Of a stretch of DNA of 64,000 nt, positions 1 to 11,425 are shown in pieces. A program made the position numbers and the translations under genes. Positions within the stretch are counted from its first letter, which is position 1, and every line of letters starts with the position of its first letter. Source of the stretch: Ursus arctos (taxonomy: Eukaryota > Chordata > Mammalia > Carnivora > Ursidae); NCBI RefSeq assembly GCF_023065955.2, contig NW_026622764.1, positions 75,013,333-75,077,332 on the forward strand, written 5' to 3'. The notes beneath the pieces were generated by a model. It had not been told where the DNA came from, searched no databases, and saw nothing but the letters and a program-made list of their open reading frames with translations.

Positions 1-187
1 ATAATTTATACCAGAAGATTCTCTCCTCCACATTGTTAATGAGCTCCCTGTGGTGATAAAGACTCCTTACCTATATTCCTGAGGCATACTTCAGAATTTG
101 GAATCAGCCTACTTAACAAGCTGATGGTCAGATCTCTACAACAGGGGCACAGTCTGTGTGTGTGTGTGCACGCACGTACATGCACTC

Positions 188-188
<1 letters not shown>

Positions 189-223
<35 letters not shown>
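189..223. repeat. (TG)n microsatellite
   Basis: About 17 uninterrupted TG units. A shorter TG run lies just upstream at about 154-168, separated by a mixed CA/CG stretch. This is a simple dinucleotide tract, probably length-polymorphic. Confidence 0.97.
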
Positions 224-225
<2 letters not shown>

Positions 226-2654
226 CAGCTGCCATAACAGCAGAAGCCAGTACACATGAATGGACTGTTGCTGAGCCAGTCAGATTCCTTTGTTAAGAGG
301 GCTGGAAGAACCAAACCATAGCACCATCCAAACTATGATTTATGCTTTGAAAACACTCCAAGTGGATCAACCACAGAGCAATTCAATAAATGATGCAGGA
401 GTTGCCTCTGTGAGAGAAATAAGAACAAAAAACAACAACACATAGACATGGAGTAGTGATAGTCATGCTCTATAAAGAAAGTGTGTCCCATGGCTTCATA
501 ATCATTTATATCTCAACTAGACCCTATCTAATCATTATCTTTTTAACATGTGATGATTTCTCCTTAGCAACAAGCAATATGTTTCCACACCAAAAGCTTC
601 TTGATGACAGAAACCATTTATTATATACTTTGGTCTCTCCCTACTTTCCAGACTGTCTCAGATGCCCTTAACAGGCTGCAGAGAGAGTATAGAAGTAAAG
701 CATATGCTTGGAATGCATCATCTACTTCTCACTACTTCTACACTCTCAACCAATGTCCCTACTGTTCTTCAGTCCCTACTTGTAATCTCTTTGCTGGAAA
801 CTGGTTTTAACTATTTACATAGAACCTTTGGATCTGGACTATATGTTTGAGTCTTTACTCTGCCTTTGTGACAAGGCATTATCTTTAGTTCTCTGTCCAT
901 TTTTTGTCAAATGCCATGGCCAGGTCTGCCCACTGGGGCCCATGCAAGGCTCCTGAAAGCTTGGTACTGGTCTCACCACAGGCACTCTCCTGACCCAGAT
1001 GGAAGAGTGGGTAGGGAAGAATACAAACCCTCATATAACTCCTAAAAAAAAAAAAAAACCTGCATAGTAAAAGCTTCATAGGGATGAAGGAAGAAACAAT
1101 GGAAGGAACGGGAGAAGCAGAGATGCTATGAGGGAGGACATCTGTACTCTGGCACACCTGGGCATATTACCTGCAAATGCTTCTAGAAGGTCTAGAAACT
1201 AGGGGCCACTAGGCAGCAGATCTGATGTCCATGGGTTTCCTTTATTCTATTTCCACTTCGCTATTGAATTATGGTTTCTGTGCAAACATTTACTTTAATA
1301 GACTTTTAAAAGTATATTAATAACATGTTTGTACTTTCATGCTCCCTAATATGCCTCTCATTCAATTACAGCTCGAGTCATATTTTAATCAATTTCACTC
1401 AGATACATCCCAGTGAGAATAAGCACCTTTCTTAAAAGAAGTGATTTTTAAAAGTTTCTTTCTCTTCTACCTCCATGCTCAGTGAAAAAAGAAATGTTGG
1501 GGATGCTCCCAATCCTCCTACTTAGAGTGTTCTTTAAGGTAAATGTGGTCTAGCCTTTATCAGAGCTCATCTTCTCATTTGTCAACCACAGGAGCATCAC
1601 TGAAAGGCTAGAGCACCACCAGTCACCTCCTATGAATTATAGAGAAGTTCCCTAGGCAAAAAATAATAAATGGGCAATTCTGATTTGTCATCCGTCTGCA
1701 GGAAAGAGCACAAGCAAAATATATGCGTGTTTCCATTAACTATGGTATGGAATCTGTAACCCCATTCTCAGCAACCCAAATCTCTTGATCCCTGTCAACT
1801 GTATGGAAAAAGATAGGATCATTGGAAATGCTACAAAGAGTTTTGGAAATAAAATTTTAACTGAGGCTTTGACACTTACCACACATGTACTTTTAAAAAG
1901 CTGCATTACATGATGTTACAATTAAAAAGCAAACATCAAAACATGTTGTCACATGCAAATATAAAACAATGGGCCATGTCTTATAGCATCTGCTTCAAGT
2001 TAACTGCAGATGTGAAATGTTGATAGAAATTATTATCATTGGTGGGTGTTTTGTACTTTACATTATGTCACAATTTACTTAATTGGTTCAGACATATTTT
2101 AATAAATTTGATCTTAATCCAATCAGGCAGAAATGTTCTGAAAAATTTACGTAGTTGTTATTATAATACCTGAATACTTTCAAGTAAATTGCTTTCAACA
2201 GTGTCTTTTTGTATGTAGGAATTTGGAATTTGGATTTCAGAGAATTTGTGAAAATAACATTGGCATTACAATATGAGATTCTTATTCCACTAGAAGAAAA
2301 TTTCATTTCTTTAGTGTAAAATCTTTTTTGAGAAAAGACCAAAAAAAAGAGAGAGAGAGAGAGGGAACTGTCCTTTAGGTAACACTTTTTCCATTGAATC
2401 ACAGGTGCAAGTTCTACTGACTCTGCACCTACAGCATAGCCACATCTGGCTGTGAAGGAGGCAACTCACAGCACAACACCCCAGCTGCCAGGGGTATATT
2501 GTTGAGAGTCTTGGTGTTTCACGTGAAAGTTCCAAGAAAAGTCATCTTTGATTCACTCTGATGTCAAAAATCATTTCTGACAAGGCTCAGCAGCCAAATA
2601 GAGTTCAGAAATAAATAAAAATTATAGAAATAAAAAGGTATCTGTGTTGATGAA
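224..2654. other. Unique AT-rich sequence, no gene seen
   Basis: No open frame longer than about 100 codons looks coding, and I recognise no repeat with confidence. Minor simple tracts are an A-run at 1044-1058 and an A-run followed by GA repeats at about 2341-2363. The short open frames here lack any recognisable motif and are treated as chance. Confidence 0.6.
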
Positions 2655-2705
2655 CACTGCACAGTGCCTGACACATAATAAGCCCTCAATAAAATGAAAT
2701 AAAAT
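2655..2705 (+). mobile_element. LINE-2 3'-end fragment
   Basis: The words 'cagtgcctgacacataata' and 'ccctcaataaaatgaa' match the end of L2/MIR-type elements, where the consensus has 'gtgcctggcacatagtaggtgctcaataaat'-like wording in pieces. The fragment is short and decayed, followed by A-rich simple sequence. Confidence 0.55.
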
Positions 2706-2792
2706 AAATAAAATCCAAAGGGAGCACAATAAATTTTATACTGAGAGGAAAAATATATTTAAAATAAGCACGTATTAGCACTTGATTACCTA

Positions 2793-3226
2793 CACTGCAC
2801 TATCCAATACAGTAGCCACATGTGACTACTTATATTGTAACTAATTAAATTTTAGCTAATTAAAATTTCATGAGATTTAAAACTTCATTCTGCAGTTGCA
2901 CTAGTCACAAGTAGTAACAAGTAGCTACACATGACTAATGGCCACAGTACCAGGCAGCACAGATGTAGAATATTTTTATCATCAAGAAAGTTTGGTTTGA
3001 CGAACTGAGGTCTTCAGAGGGGAGTGGGGTGGGGGAATGGGATAGGCCGGTGATGGGTATTAAGGAGGGCACGTATTGCATGGTGCACTGGGTGTTAATG
3101 CGCAAATAATGAATCATGGAACATTGCATCAAAAGCTGGGGATGTACTGTATGGTGACTAATATAACAAAATAAAAATTATTAAAAAAAAAAAAGAAAGA
3201 AAGAAAGTTCCGTTTGATATCCCTGT
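2793..3226. mobile_element. hAT-type MER DNA transposon, interrupted
   Basis: The left part (2793-3000) contains 'ctatccaatacagtagcca' and the inverted-type phrase 'gtagctacacatgactaatgg', typical of a mammalian non-autonomous hAT element whose ends read 'ctgtccaatacggtagcc'. The right end resumes at 3201 and runs to about 3226. The middle (3001-3200) is a later L1 tail. I do not commit to a MER number. Confidence 0.65.
3001..3200 (+). mobile_element. 5'-truncated L1 3' UTR tail (carnivore L1)
   Basis: The segment starts inside the L1 3' UTR ('gaggtcttcagaggggag'), carries the G-rich tract and the 'gcacgtattgcatggtgcac' and 'gtactgtatggtgacta' words, and ends in an A-rich tail. It is flanked by an imperfect 17-bp TSD: aagaaagtttggtttga at 2984-3000 and aagaaagttccgtttga at 3201-3217. 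Its host is the hAT element. It is non-coding. Confidence 0.93.
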
Positions 3227-4741
3227 TCTAAACCATTGCCTGGAAAACATCTGAAGGAATAAAAACAGAACCAAAATTTTTTTATGGAGGGAATGGACAC
3301 ATAGGTACTGAGCAAAAGTTACTGTATACAAAAGCTAGTTAATGTCGAGTGCCAAAATGAGGAGAAAAGAATACATTTTTATGGGGACATTCAGGATGTC
3401 TAGAGATTGATTTTGAAGATTAAATCTTAGGGAAAACCCACTTAATAATTTAAATCCATCTACTTGTATTTTGTATTGTAAAGTATAAAAAGGGAAAAAG
3501 CATCTTTTTAAATCCTAGGTTAATAAGACATCATTTGATTGTTGCCATCTTTTGGTGTTAAATACAGACTGATAGGCAACACGTCTTTGAATGAAATGAT
3601 CTTCTGTGGTACTTGGTGACAGGTAAAAGTACATAGAAATAAAAATTTATGGTAGAAGGTATTATTTTAAATTTAGTTTTTCATAATTTTCTTTCAGTGA
3701 GAAGATAGCAAGTCTCATCACTTCCAGCTTTTTCACATGACTTATGATGACAACCCACCTTTGTGGTTCAATGCACCATTAAATTTTATCTTCAGTATAT
3801 TCCCCACATGAAACCTAAATCTCTATTAAGCCCCAGCAATATAATGCAGTAAATTTCTTCAGAGTAGGGATAACCATTACATCTCTGTAGAAAACATCAT
3901 TTTTTCCACATATGAAAATGATTAAACTAAAAATTTAATGACTGAATCTAGAAAAGCTCCTTTAGGCCATAGAGAATGAGTTTAATCTGTGAATGTGATT
4001 TATGTCTGTCGAGAAACCAAACTTCATCATGCAGCCATAGCTCACAATAAAATGTGCCATGATACTTGCCCTTCTTAATGATTCCTATCTTTGTCCTATG
4101 GGTGGTATTTTAGTACCTCAGTGATTCTCTCTGAGCTGCAAGATATCTATATCCACTCTGCTAGATGAGGCAAATGTAACACCAGCTATCAAAATTATTG
4201 AACTGTGACTGAAAAATTGCTCAGAAGTACTGTTTTTCTATCCTTAGAATTAGAACATTCTATTTCATCCTGGAGGTAATTTAAAACATAGAGAGGGAGG
4301 TGAAAGTATTAAGGTAATGAATTAAACAAGACAGCTACTTAAATTAAGTCACATACAGACACAATTAGCCAGTGTACTGGGAACTGCAGCCATTTGCCAT
4401 GTTGTGTATGTAAAATTGTGACATAAATTTTCATCAGAAGCACCAATGCTGTGCATTTCTCAAGGAATTTGAGACATTTTTGTGCACAGGAAATGTTAAT
4501 ACAAGGTAAGGTCAAGGGACATTGCTTTGATTATTTATAGTTGTGTACCATTAACTGAGGATTAATGTAACCACATATTCTAATTTCTTTATGATTAATC
4601 AAATTGTACATAATTTCTTGTTGATTTAAATATGCCTTTATAATTTTCATATAGTTAAATATACTGGGAATAAAAAAGCAAGTTTAAGAAAAATCTTTCT
4701 GGCACATCAAATATGCCAATAAAAGTTTAAATAGATATATA
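3227..4741. other. Unique AT-rich sequence
   Basis: There is no open frame of note and no repeat I can name. AT-rich stretches with many TAAT words occur at about 4500-4700, but I see nothing decisive for function. Confidence 0.55.
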
Positions 4742-4933
4742 TTTTTTAACGATTTTATTTATTTGACAGAGAGAGAGAGAGTGAGAGAGGGAACATAAGC
4801 AGGAGGAGTGGGAGAGGAAGAAGCAGGCTCCCAGTGGAGTAGGAAGCCCGATGTGGGACTCAATCCCAGGACCCTGGGATCACGCCCTGAGCTGAAGGCA
4901 GACGCTTAACGACTGAGCCACCCAGGTGCCCCA
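4742..4933 (-). mobile_element. CAN-SINE (tRNA-Lys-derived)
   Basis: On the plus strand it begins with a T-rich tail, then 'gattttatttatttgacaga' and a GA-rich block, and ends with the complement of the tRNA-like head, 'actgagccacccaggtgcc'. The element therefore lies on the minus strand. Imperfect duplicated flanks are seen: aaaagtttaaata at 4721-4733 and aaaagttgaatta from 4933. SINEs of this family are copied by L1 machinery and encode no protein. Confidence 0.95.
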
Positions 4934-5072
4934 AAAGTTGAATTATATTTTAACACAGCTATGATAACATACCTATATTGTCACTAAGAATGTCTGTCAT
5001 CAATAGTCACAAATTTCAAAAACTCAAATTTAGAAATGCTAGCATAAAATGTTTTTTTGCTTTCTTATTCCC

Positions 5073-5573
5073 TGTATTAGTTATCTATTGCTGTGTAATA
5101 AGTTAGTAGCCAAAACAATACACATTTCTCATCTCACAGTTTTTGTGGTCAGGAGTCTGGGCATGGCTTAGCTGGGCCCCCTGCTCAGGGCTCCTCACAA
5201 GGCTGTGGTCAAAGTGTCAGTCAAGGCCACAATCATCTCACAGTTCGGTTGAGGCAGAATCAGATTCCAAGCTGTCTCAATGACGTGAACAGAATTCCAG
5301 CCCTTGCAGGCTGGTGACCTGGGTCACTCTTAGCTCTATTCCAGGGTCTTTCTGGGATAGAGCAAGCACAGGGGAAGAGTGAAGGAGTACCAGCAAGATA
5401 AAAGGCACAGTCTTTTATGACCTAATTTCAGAAGTGAAAGGATCTTTTTCTCCTAGTCCTTTGTTGGAAGCAAGTCAATGGGTCCAGCCCACACCCAAAG
5501 GCAGGGGTAAAGACGGGAGTGAATGTCAGGAGGTGGGGAACATTGGGAGCCATGTTGGAAGATGGCTACCACA
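5073..5573 (+). mobile_element. ERVL-type solo LTR (MLT2-like)
   Basis: It starts 'tgtattagttatctattgct' and ends 'gatggctaccaca', giving the TG...CA ends of an LTR. Internal words such as 'gtctgggcatggcttagctg' and 'ttttatgacctaatttcaga' match my recollection of MLT2-family LTRs. No flanking internal retroviral sequence is visible, so it is read as a solo LTR. The open frame at 5434-5700 overlaps it and is not a gene. Confidence 0.75.
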
Positions 5574-5737
5574 TCTCCTCAGTATCAGTCACCATCTTCT
5601 TTCAATCATGGCTCAAAGAGATCTCACAATTGTTTCCCTTTTGCTGCTTTTGTCTCATTTCCAGACCCAAATTCTACTTGAGACTCTGACAGCCTTCTAA
5701 GTACAATTCCCACCATCTTTTTCCCCATACAATGGCA

Positions 5738-5890
5738 GGGCAGTGCAGCAGTTAAGAGCAAAGCTCTAGCATATGACTGCTCGAGTTTCAATCCTGGCTC
5801 AATAACTTAACCAGATGGGTGACTGAGGCAAGCTAATTTAAAAAGAAACTCTCTGTGACTCAGTTTCTTTCATAAATGCTGTCATGTTGG
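5738..5890 (+). mobile_element. MIR SINE fragment
   Basis: The phrases 'agtgcagcagttaagagcaa', 'tcaatcctggctc' and 'gactcagtttcttt' follow the order of the MIR consensus (tRNA-like head, core, 'cctcagtttcc' segment). It is ancient and divergent. Confidence 0.75.
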
Positions 5891-6408
5891 TCTCTGATGT
5901 GAGGCTCATCATTATATTCTCTTTACCTCCCCAAGTACCTGAATGGAGAGATTACATTGATTAAATGACAGTAAAATTGACTGACCTGTTTCTACTTTCT
6001 CTGCACATGTATTTCCTAATAGATTAATCTGGTTTAAGAATCGGGGGGGAAAAACAGATTCACAAAAATTTATGAGGACTGTAATGGAAAGAAAGTACTC
6101 TGTATCAGAGTATTGGTCATTTCATCTTCCTTGAGTTGAGCATTTGTTATTTCAACAAATATGTATAACATACTGACTCTATGCCAGAACTGTGTTGTGT
6201 ACTTTGGACACAAGTTCTTTGCTTGGAGTCTAGTGAGAGAAGCAAAATGATGAGCAGGTTTAAAAAAATAGTAGTGTGATAGAGGCAATAATAGAAACAT
6301 TGTAAGCACAGATAACAGAAGTAATTAATACAGAAGAAGGTTTTGTGTCAAAGAAGACTTCACAATGTACCTGACTAGTGAGTAAGTTTTGTTGAATAAG
6401 TTTGCAAA

Positions 6409-6411
<3 letters not shown>

Positions 6412-6446
<35 letters not shown>
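6412..6446. repeat. (AAT)n microsatellite
   Basis: About eleven uninterrupted AAT/ATA units. Read on the minus strand it creates a run of tyrosine codons in an otherwise unremarkable frame. Confidence 0.97.
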
Positions 6447-6447
<1 letters not shown>

Positions 6448-7228
6448 GACTTCAATATAAAGAAAAAAAACATATGCAATACTACGAAACCTCATAAACA
6501 GTGAAAACTTTGTAACTTTATGTTCCTGGATAGTGTGTGCTACATGTTGTGGGGATGAAGCTATAAACCTAGATAGGACCTTGCCTTGGCTAAAAATAGT
6601 AGGCTTTATCTTGTATGCTGATGGCAGAGAATAAAACTTTAATATGGACAATGATATTATCATGCTATGTTTTAGAAGGTTCATTACAAGACTAATCAGA
6701 GAATGCAGTCATGGGACAATGTGGGGAATTGAAAGAAGGGGAAACCCAAAAGGAAGTTTATGCCTATGTGATGACTACCTAAACTTGAGTCACATGATGT
6801 AGATGAAGAATATAGGAAACTCAACGAAACTTGAATATGAATATTTGAGAAGATTGAATGACTCTGACAGTCCAGGGGAATGAGTGAACAATGTGACAAG
6901 CAACTTACACAGAAGAAAAAAAAAAAGGATAGGTTTGGAGGAGGAAGAGATAATGAATTCAGTTCTGTTTAGTTTAGAGTTCCAATGGGGTATCCAGATG
7001 GGGAATATTCTGTAGCAGCCTGATACAGGGTCTGTGACAGTTCTGGGTAATGGTAGAGATATGAAAGCCATTAGAATATAAGAAGTAAGTTTGGAAGTAT
7101 GGGTGGAAATAGAAAATAGGATGGCAAAGAACAAGGAGAGAACACCAAACAACTCCAACATCAAAGGTCTAGTCAAAGAAATAAGATCCAGAAAAGGAAC
7201 TTGGAATGAATGGACACAAGCATTGACT

Positions 7229-7282
7229 CATCATCATCATCACCATCACCATTGTCATCATCATCGTCATCATCATCGTCCT
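7229..7282. repeat. (TCA)n imperfect microsatellite
   Basis: TCA/TCG/CCA triplets over about 54 bases. Depending on frame and strand it reads as poly-His, poly-Asp or poly-Met, which explains three overlapping open frames here. None is supported as a gene. Confidence 0.95.
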
Positions 7283-7510
7283 GAAATGACAAAACCAAAG
7301 CCAAGGGAAAAAAAAGGAGTAACAGGAGAGAAAAAAGCATCTGTTCGATTTTTTCAAAGTGCTGTAAACAGTTAAAGTAAGACAAGGAATTAAATACATC
7401 CATTTGATTTGATAACTAGGAAGTCATTAGAGACTATCAAGAAGTTCATTTTCATTTGCTTAATGGGGTGGAAGTCAGATTGTAATAGGTTTGGAAGTGG
7501 ATGGAAGCTG

Positions 7511-7860
7511 ACACAGTGATAAAATTACACACAGGCTGCACTTCAAAAGTTTAGTTGAGTTATGAGTTTTTTCTTCTGTCAATTTGGCAAATTTTTGTAA
7601 AATAGCTGGCAATGGTGTAAAAATATGGTACTATCATAAAATTATGATAGAAATAATAAATTGAAATATTCTTTCCGGAAAGCAACAGATACTGACAATC
7701 TCTCATAGCCCCAAAATTTCACATTTAGGAATGTATCCTAAAGAAATAATCAGGGTTAAATATAAAACATCACAGATAGATGTTATGTTAACATTGGAAA
7801 CCTAAAAACATCTAAAATTTCTGAACATTGAGGATATTTCAGATAAATTAAGAAACATCT
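7511..7860 (+). mobile_element. L1 (L1M/L1ME-like) ORF2 3' fragment, decayed
   Basis: The phrases 'tttcacatttaggaatgtat', 'cctaaagaaataatcagg' and 'cattggaaacctaaaaac' follow the old L1 ORF2 order ('...ttccacttctaggaat', 'cctaca/gaaata', 'ggaaacaacctaaa'). Strong decay and indels leave no frame. Confidence 0.6.
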
Positions 7861-7864
7861 CATA

Positions 7865-8335
7865 GGGTGGTCAGGGTAAAATTTTCTATTGCCATTACAG
7901 ATAAACTCTGAAACCTCAGTGGCTTAACAAAATACATTTATATCTCCATCCGATTATTAAGGAATCCAAGCTGACAGAAGCTCTACTCTAGTCAAAATGT
8001 TGAACCCAAAGTAATCCTGAATAGGGACATCCACCTAGTGATAAGATGGAGGAAGAAAGAGAGAATGGAGAAAGCCCCCCCACTCATTGACCAGGTGGAA
8101 GTAAAATACATCCCTTCCATTCCTGCACCTGGATTCCTTTCCCGCCACAGTTTTATATTATGAAAAGGGAACCTGATCTCTCATGGGCAGCTAGTCATCT
8201 TTGCCCCAGACCATTCCTGGCCAAATATCAGTGCACATCTCTATTCTTACATGTAGAATCTATCCTCCCCACCCTGGTAACCTTGGAAGCCATATGTTGA
8301 AGATGGTAGATATTCTTATCACTCTGGCTTTCCAA
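7865..8335. mobile_element. Probable decayed LTR-type repeat
   Basis: The words 'aacctcagtggcttaacaaa' near the left end and 'ccttggaagccatatgttga' near the right are shared with a common mammalian LTR-like repeat that I recognise only by wording. The family name and exact ends are uncertain. Confidence 0.4.
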
Positions 8336-8470
8336 AGGATCTAATGGAGAAAACCCTACCTTTTCTAACCTGTAGGACTGCAAACATCTAGACTATTTTT
8401 ATTCCCTTTTATTTTTGCCTACAAACAAAGATATTTTGACTGATCTACTATAATTTTTCAATGTCCATTT

Positions 8471-8921
8471 TGTGGGCTCAGTTGTGTCCCCCTACAAGAT
8501 ATGTTGAAGCTCAAACCCCTAGTACCTGTGAATGTGACTTTATTTGAGGTTAGGGTGTTTGCAGAGGTAACATAGAGTCAACATAAATGGATACTGGATG
8601 ACAGTGGACCATAAATCCAATGACTTGTATCCTTATAAAAAGAAAGATTTAGAGACAAAGACACATGAACAGAGGGAAAATGGCCATGTGAAGATATAGG
8701 CAGAAATTGGAGTGACACAGCTAGAAACCAAGGAATGTGAAGGAGTTGACAAACACCAGAAGCTGGGAAGAAGCATGGAAGATTCTTCCCTAGAGCCTTC
8801 CAGGGAGCATGGCCCTGCCAACAACTTGATTTTGGACTGCCAAGCTTCAGAACTGCAAAAGAGTAAATTTCTGTTGTTTTAAGTGTTCAGTTTCTGGAAG
8901 GCATAGGAAACTAACATAATC
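8471..8921 (+). mobile_element. MLT1-type MaLR LTR
   Basis: The left end reads 'ctcagttgtgtccccctac'. This is followed by 'tatgttgaagctcaaacccc', the 'gccatgtgaagatataggca' segment, 'accagaagctgggaagaagc' and 'tttctgttgttttaag'. That is the order of MLT1 LTRs. It is a solo LTR with no internal region. The minus-strand open frame at 8633-8824 is antisense to it. Confidence 0.88.
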
Positions 8922-9630
8922 TGAATTCAACTAAGATATCTTACCAATATTCTGCTTTTCAACCTCTTCTCTTAGAGCTACAGGCAAATTGATTGTCCTT
9001 AAACATTCTTGCAAACAGGTTAGCCAAATGGCTTGTCACCAGTAACTTGGGCCTCCATCTTCCCAACTATCATTGTTAGGTTTTCTACTATCTTCTGCCT
9101 ACTCTTTAAAGCAATGTCACATATTTAAAGATTTTGATTAGGGCAGCATTGACTTCAAGCTACTAGTTTCTGTATTAAAGTAACACTAATTAACATAACA
9201 GATAAGTCCCATATGTCAAAGGCTTAATCCTGTAAAATTTTATTTCCCACTCTGTGAAATTTAGTTGTCAGTACAAGTAGGTAGGGTGATGATTTACTCT
9301 GTGTTCTTAATGGCCCTAGTTCGATAGCGGCTCTGCCAATCTTCAATATATAGCTTCTAAAGTGACCTTGGTCATTGATATCCAGTCAACAAATGAAAGT
9401 CATAGAGCTTGGAGAAGAAACACCATCCTTACTTTGGTCCAGAAGTAACATATACCATTGTTAATGAGAACTAGCCACATGGTTCTACCTTAATGAAGGT
9501 GGATTATGAAACATGATCTTGGCTGGGTAACCACATCCCAGACCAACTTTACAGAATGGAATACGAATGTGAATCTTTGGTCATCAGTTAGCTATCCAGG
9601 TCAAATGGAATACTGTGTATCTATAACAAA
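8922..9630. other. Unique sequence, nothing recognised
   Basis: I see no supported frame, repeat or motif in this interval. Confidence 0.5.
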
Positions 9631-9905
9631 TTGTGCTTTCAGAGACTATTCCAGAGCATGAAAAAAAATCTCATAATAGAAAGTTTTTATAAAAGAGAGC
9701 AGTATCTACAGTGTACATTACATTCTATATCTATACCTAAAGTACATCATTATCAATATACAGCTATACATAAATGGTTGGCTATACATGAAGTATTAAC
9801 AGCGTTTAGTGTATGAGGATTACTTGTGACTTTTATTTTATTCTTTATTCAGTTCTATATTTTCCTAACTGAAAACATATATGCTTCTTTAAACTTGAAA
9901 AATCT
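9631..9905. mobile_element. Possible old L1 3' fragment
   Basis: AT-rich wording resembles the 3' ends of decayed L1M elements ('tatacatgaagtattaac', 'gtgacttttattttattctt'). The 61-codon open frame here has no recognisable motif. Weak evidence. Confidence 0.3.
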
Positions 9906-9934
9906 TATTTTTATTATAGAATTAAAAAGTTTAG

Positions 9935-10350
9935 CATGGCACCTAGCATCTAATAGATACTCAATAACTTCTGTTGACTAAATGAGTGACACTGGATGAG
10001 AAGGAAAAGGGAAGGAGGCAGTAATTAGAGTATGATCCAAGGCCAAGGAAGGGTTTCTCTAAGAATAGACTATTTGGCCATACACGTAGGTTGAGAAAAT
10101 TAGTAAAGAAGGCATAAATTTCCAGGTACACAATAATGAAACAAAAGAAGATGGGAATGAGGGTCCCTGAGGGAAGATTGGTTTGGGGAAGAAGCACAGA
10201 GACTGAAGAGAAGGTTTGCTGAGCAGCTAGAGCTATAATGAGGAAGGAAGAAAGTTGAACTCTTTCATATCTTTTGTGTATAACTTTATCTCAGTATACT
10301 AAGGAGGGTTATCTGCAAAGTCAAGGAGTGAGATCTAGGCAGAATGCTCT
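9935..10350. mobile_element. LINE-2 3' end and adjoining decayed repeat
   Basis: The start 'tggcacctagcatctaatag' followed by 'atactcaataacttctgttg' is L2 3'-end wording. The following 350 bases (for example 'aaggccaaggaagggtttct') resemble the same ancient repeat class seen at 6.1-7.5 kb. The boundary is uncertain. Confidence 0.45.
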
Positions 10351-10893
10351 AATGGAATTTTTTGGAGGTAGAGCATAGTTAGTAGTAACATTAGATTTAA
10401 ATTAGAAAGAAGGGGAAGATTTAATGTGGTTATTAAATGTTGCATAATAGCATTTTCAATTCTTTGCCCCAAGTTTTATGCTACTTTTTGTCATTGTAAT
10501 GATCTATTGTTATTTTCTCTGATTTTAATCTGGATGTAGGCAGTATGTCAACATATTGACTCTATGATAAATAAAATTTGTTCAGGTTTCATGATTAGTT
10601 ATATTCCCCCTGAGAACCATTCTTTCATCATCATGTAGGTCAGCTCCCAAGGACAGATTGATCCTCATACTGTTTTTCTTAGTCCCTGATGGATGGAGTG
10701 AAAAAAACTAATAAGGTATTGGCACATGGAGTGAAAAAAAATTTTTGAGACAGTCTGCAGCACAGGCATTTAGATTTAAAAAAAAATGCTTTGGTAGAAA
10801 ACAAAATTCTTTCTCATATTCAAATAAATTTCATAACACTTTGTACACCCTTGAATGAGTCTTGGTCTTAAGTAGTCATACATGATTGACGAT
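10351..10893. other. Unique AT-rich sequence with a short direct repeat
   Basis: No gene is seen. The 15-base word atggagtgaaaaaaa occurs twice, at 10693-10707 and 10726-10740, a small local duplication. Confidence 0.55.
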
Positions 10894-11208
10894 TGCTATG
10901 GTTTGACTGTTTATGAGTTCCCTCACCCCAAATTCATCCAAAGATGATGGTGTCAAGAGGTGCAGCCTTGAGAGTAGACCCCCATGAATGGAATTAGTGG
11001 TTCAGAAGGATCTCTTGCCCCTTCCACCATGTGAGGACATGGAGAGAAGGTGGTAGGTAGGAACCAGGAAAGGAAGTCTCACAAGAGTGTGACCATAATG
11101 CTGCCTTGATCTTGGACTTCTCAGACTCCAGAATGGCAAGAAATACTTTTTTGTTGCTTATAAGCTACACAGTCTATGGTATTTTATTATAGCACCTAGA
11201 CTACACAA
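10894..11208 (+). mobile_element. MLT1/MST-type MaLR LTR
   Basis: It starts 'tgctatggtttgactgttta' and continues through 'ccttccaccatgtgaggaca', 'gatcttggacttctcagact' and 'gcttataagctacacagtct', all in MLT1A/MST order. It is shorter than the usual LTR through internal deletion. No internal retroviral region is adjacent. Confidence 0.87.
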
Positions 11209-11359
11209 AGTCAATGACTTACATATTTCTCTTCCACTGTTAGTCAGGAACTCCTGTATCAGATGTACTCGAATTCACTAGTGTCCATACTAAGAGCTCC
11301 ACTGATGCATTTTTCTCTGAGGAGAAAGGACCACTACTCTTTGTACTTTCCTTTGAATA

Positions 11360-11425
11360 CAGCACACCTGCCAATATACCTGGCACCCAAAATAAGTGCT
11401 CAATAACTGTTAAATATGAGTAATA
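11360..11425 (+). mobile_element. LINE-2 3'-end fragment
   Basis: 'atacctggcacccaaaataa' followed by 'gtgctcaataactgttaaat' matches L2 3'-end wording. Confidence 0.5.

Larger units (their letters stand above)
6120..7510. mobile_element. Decayed ancient LINE-like repeat
   Basis: Phrases such as 'acaaatatgtataacatact', 'tatccagatggggaat' and 'tggggtggaagtcagattg' occur in the order I remember for a widespread ancient mammalian repeat with L2-like wording. I cannot give its family name. Two later simple repeats, (AAT)n and (TCA)n, sit inside it. The His-, Asp- and Met-rich reading frames near 7.1-7.4 kb come from the TCA tract and are artefacts. Confidence 0.45.

Noticed and set aside
5073..5573. 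Possible proviral remnant next to the MLT2-like LTR
   Set aside because: No gag, pol or second LTR wording lies on either side, so it is read as a solo LTR.
6412..6684. Frame ending in a poly-tyrosine run
   Set aside because: It is created by the (AAT)n microsatellite inside a decayed repeat.
7091..7403. His-rich, Asp-rich and Met-rich frames
   Set aside because: All derive from the (TCA)n microsatellite at 7229-7282 read in different frames and strands.
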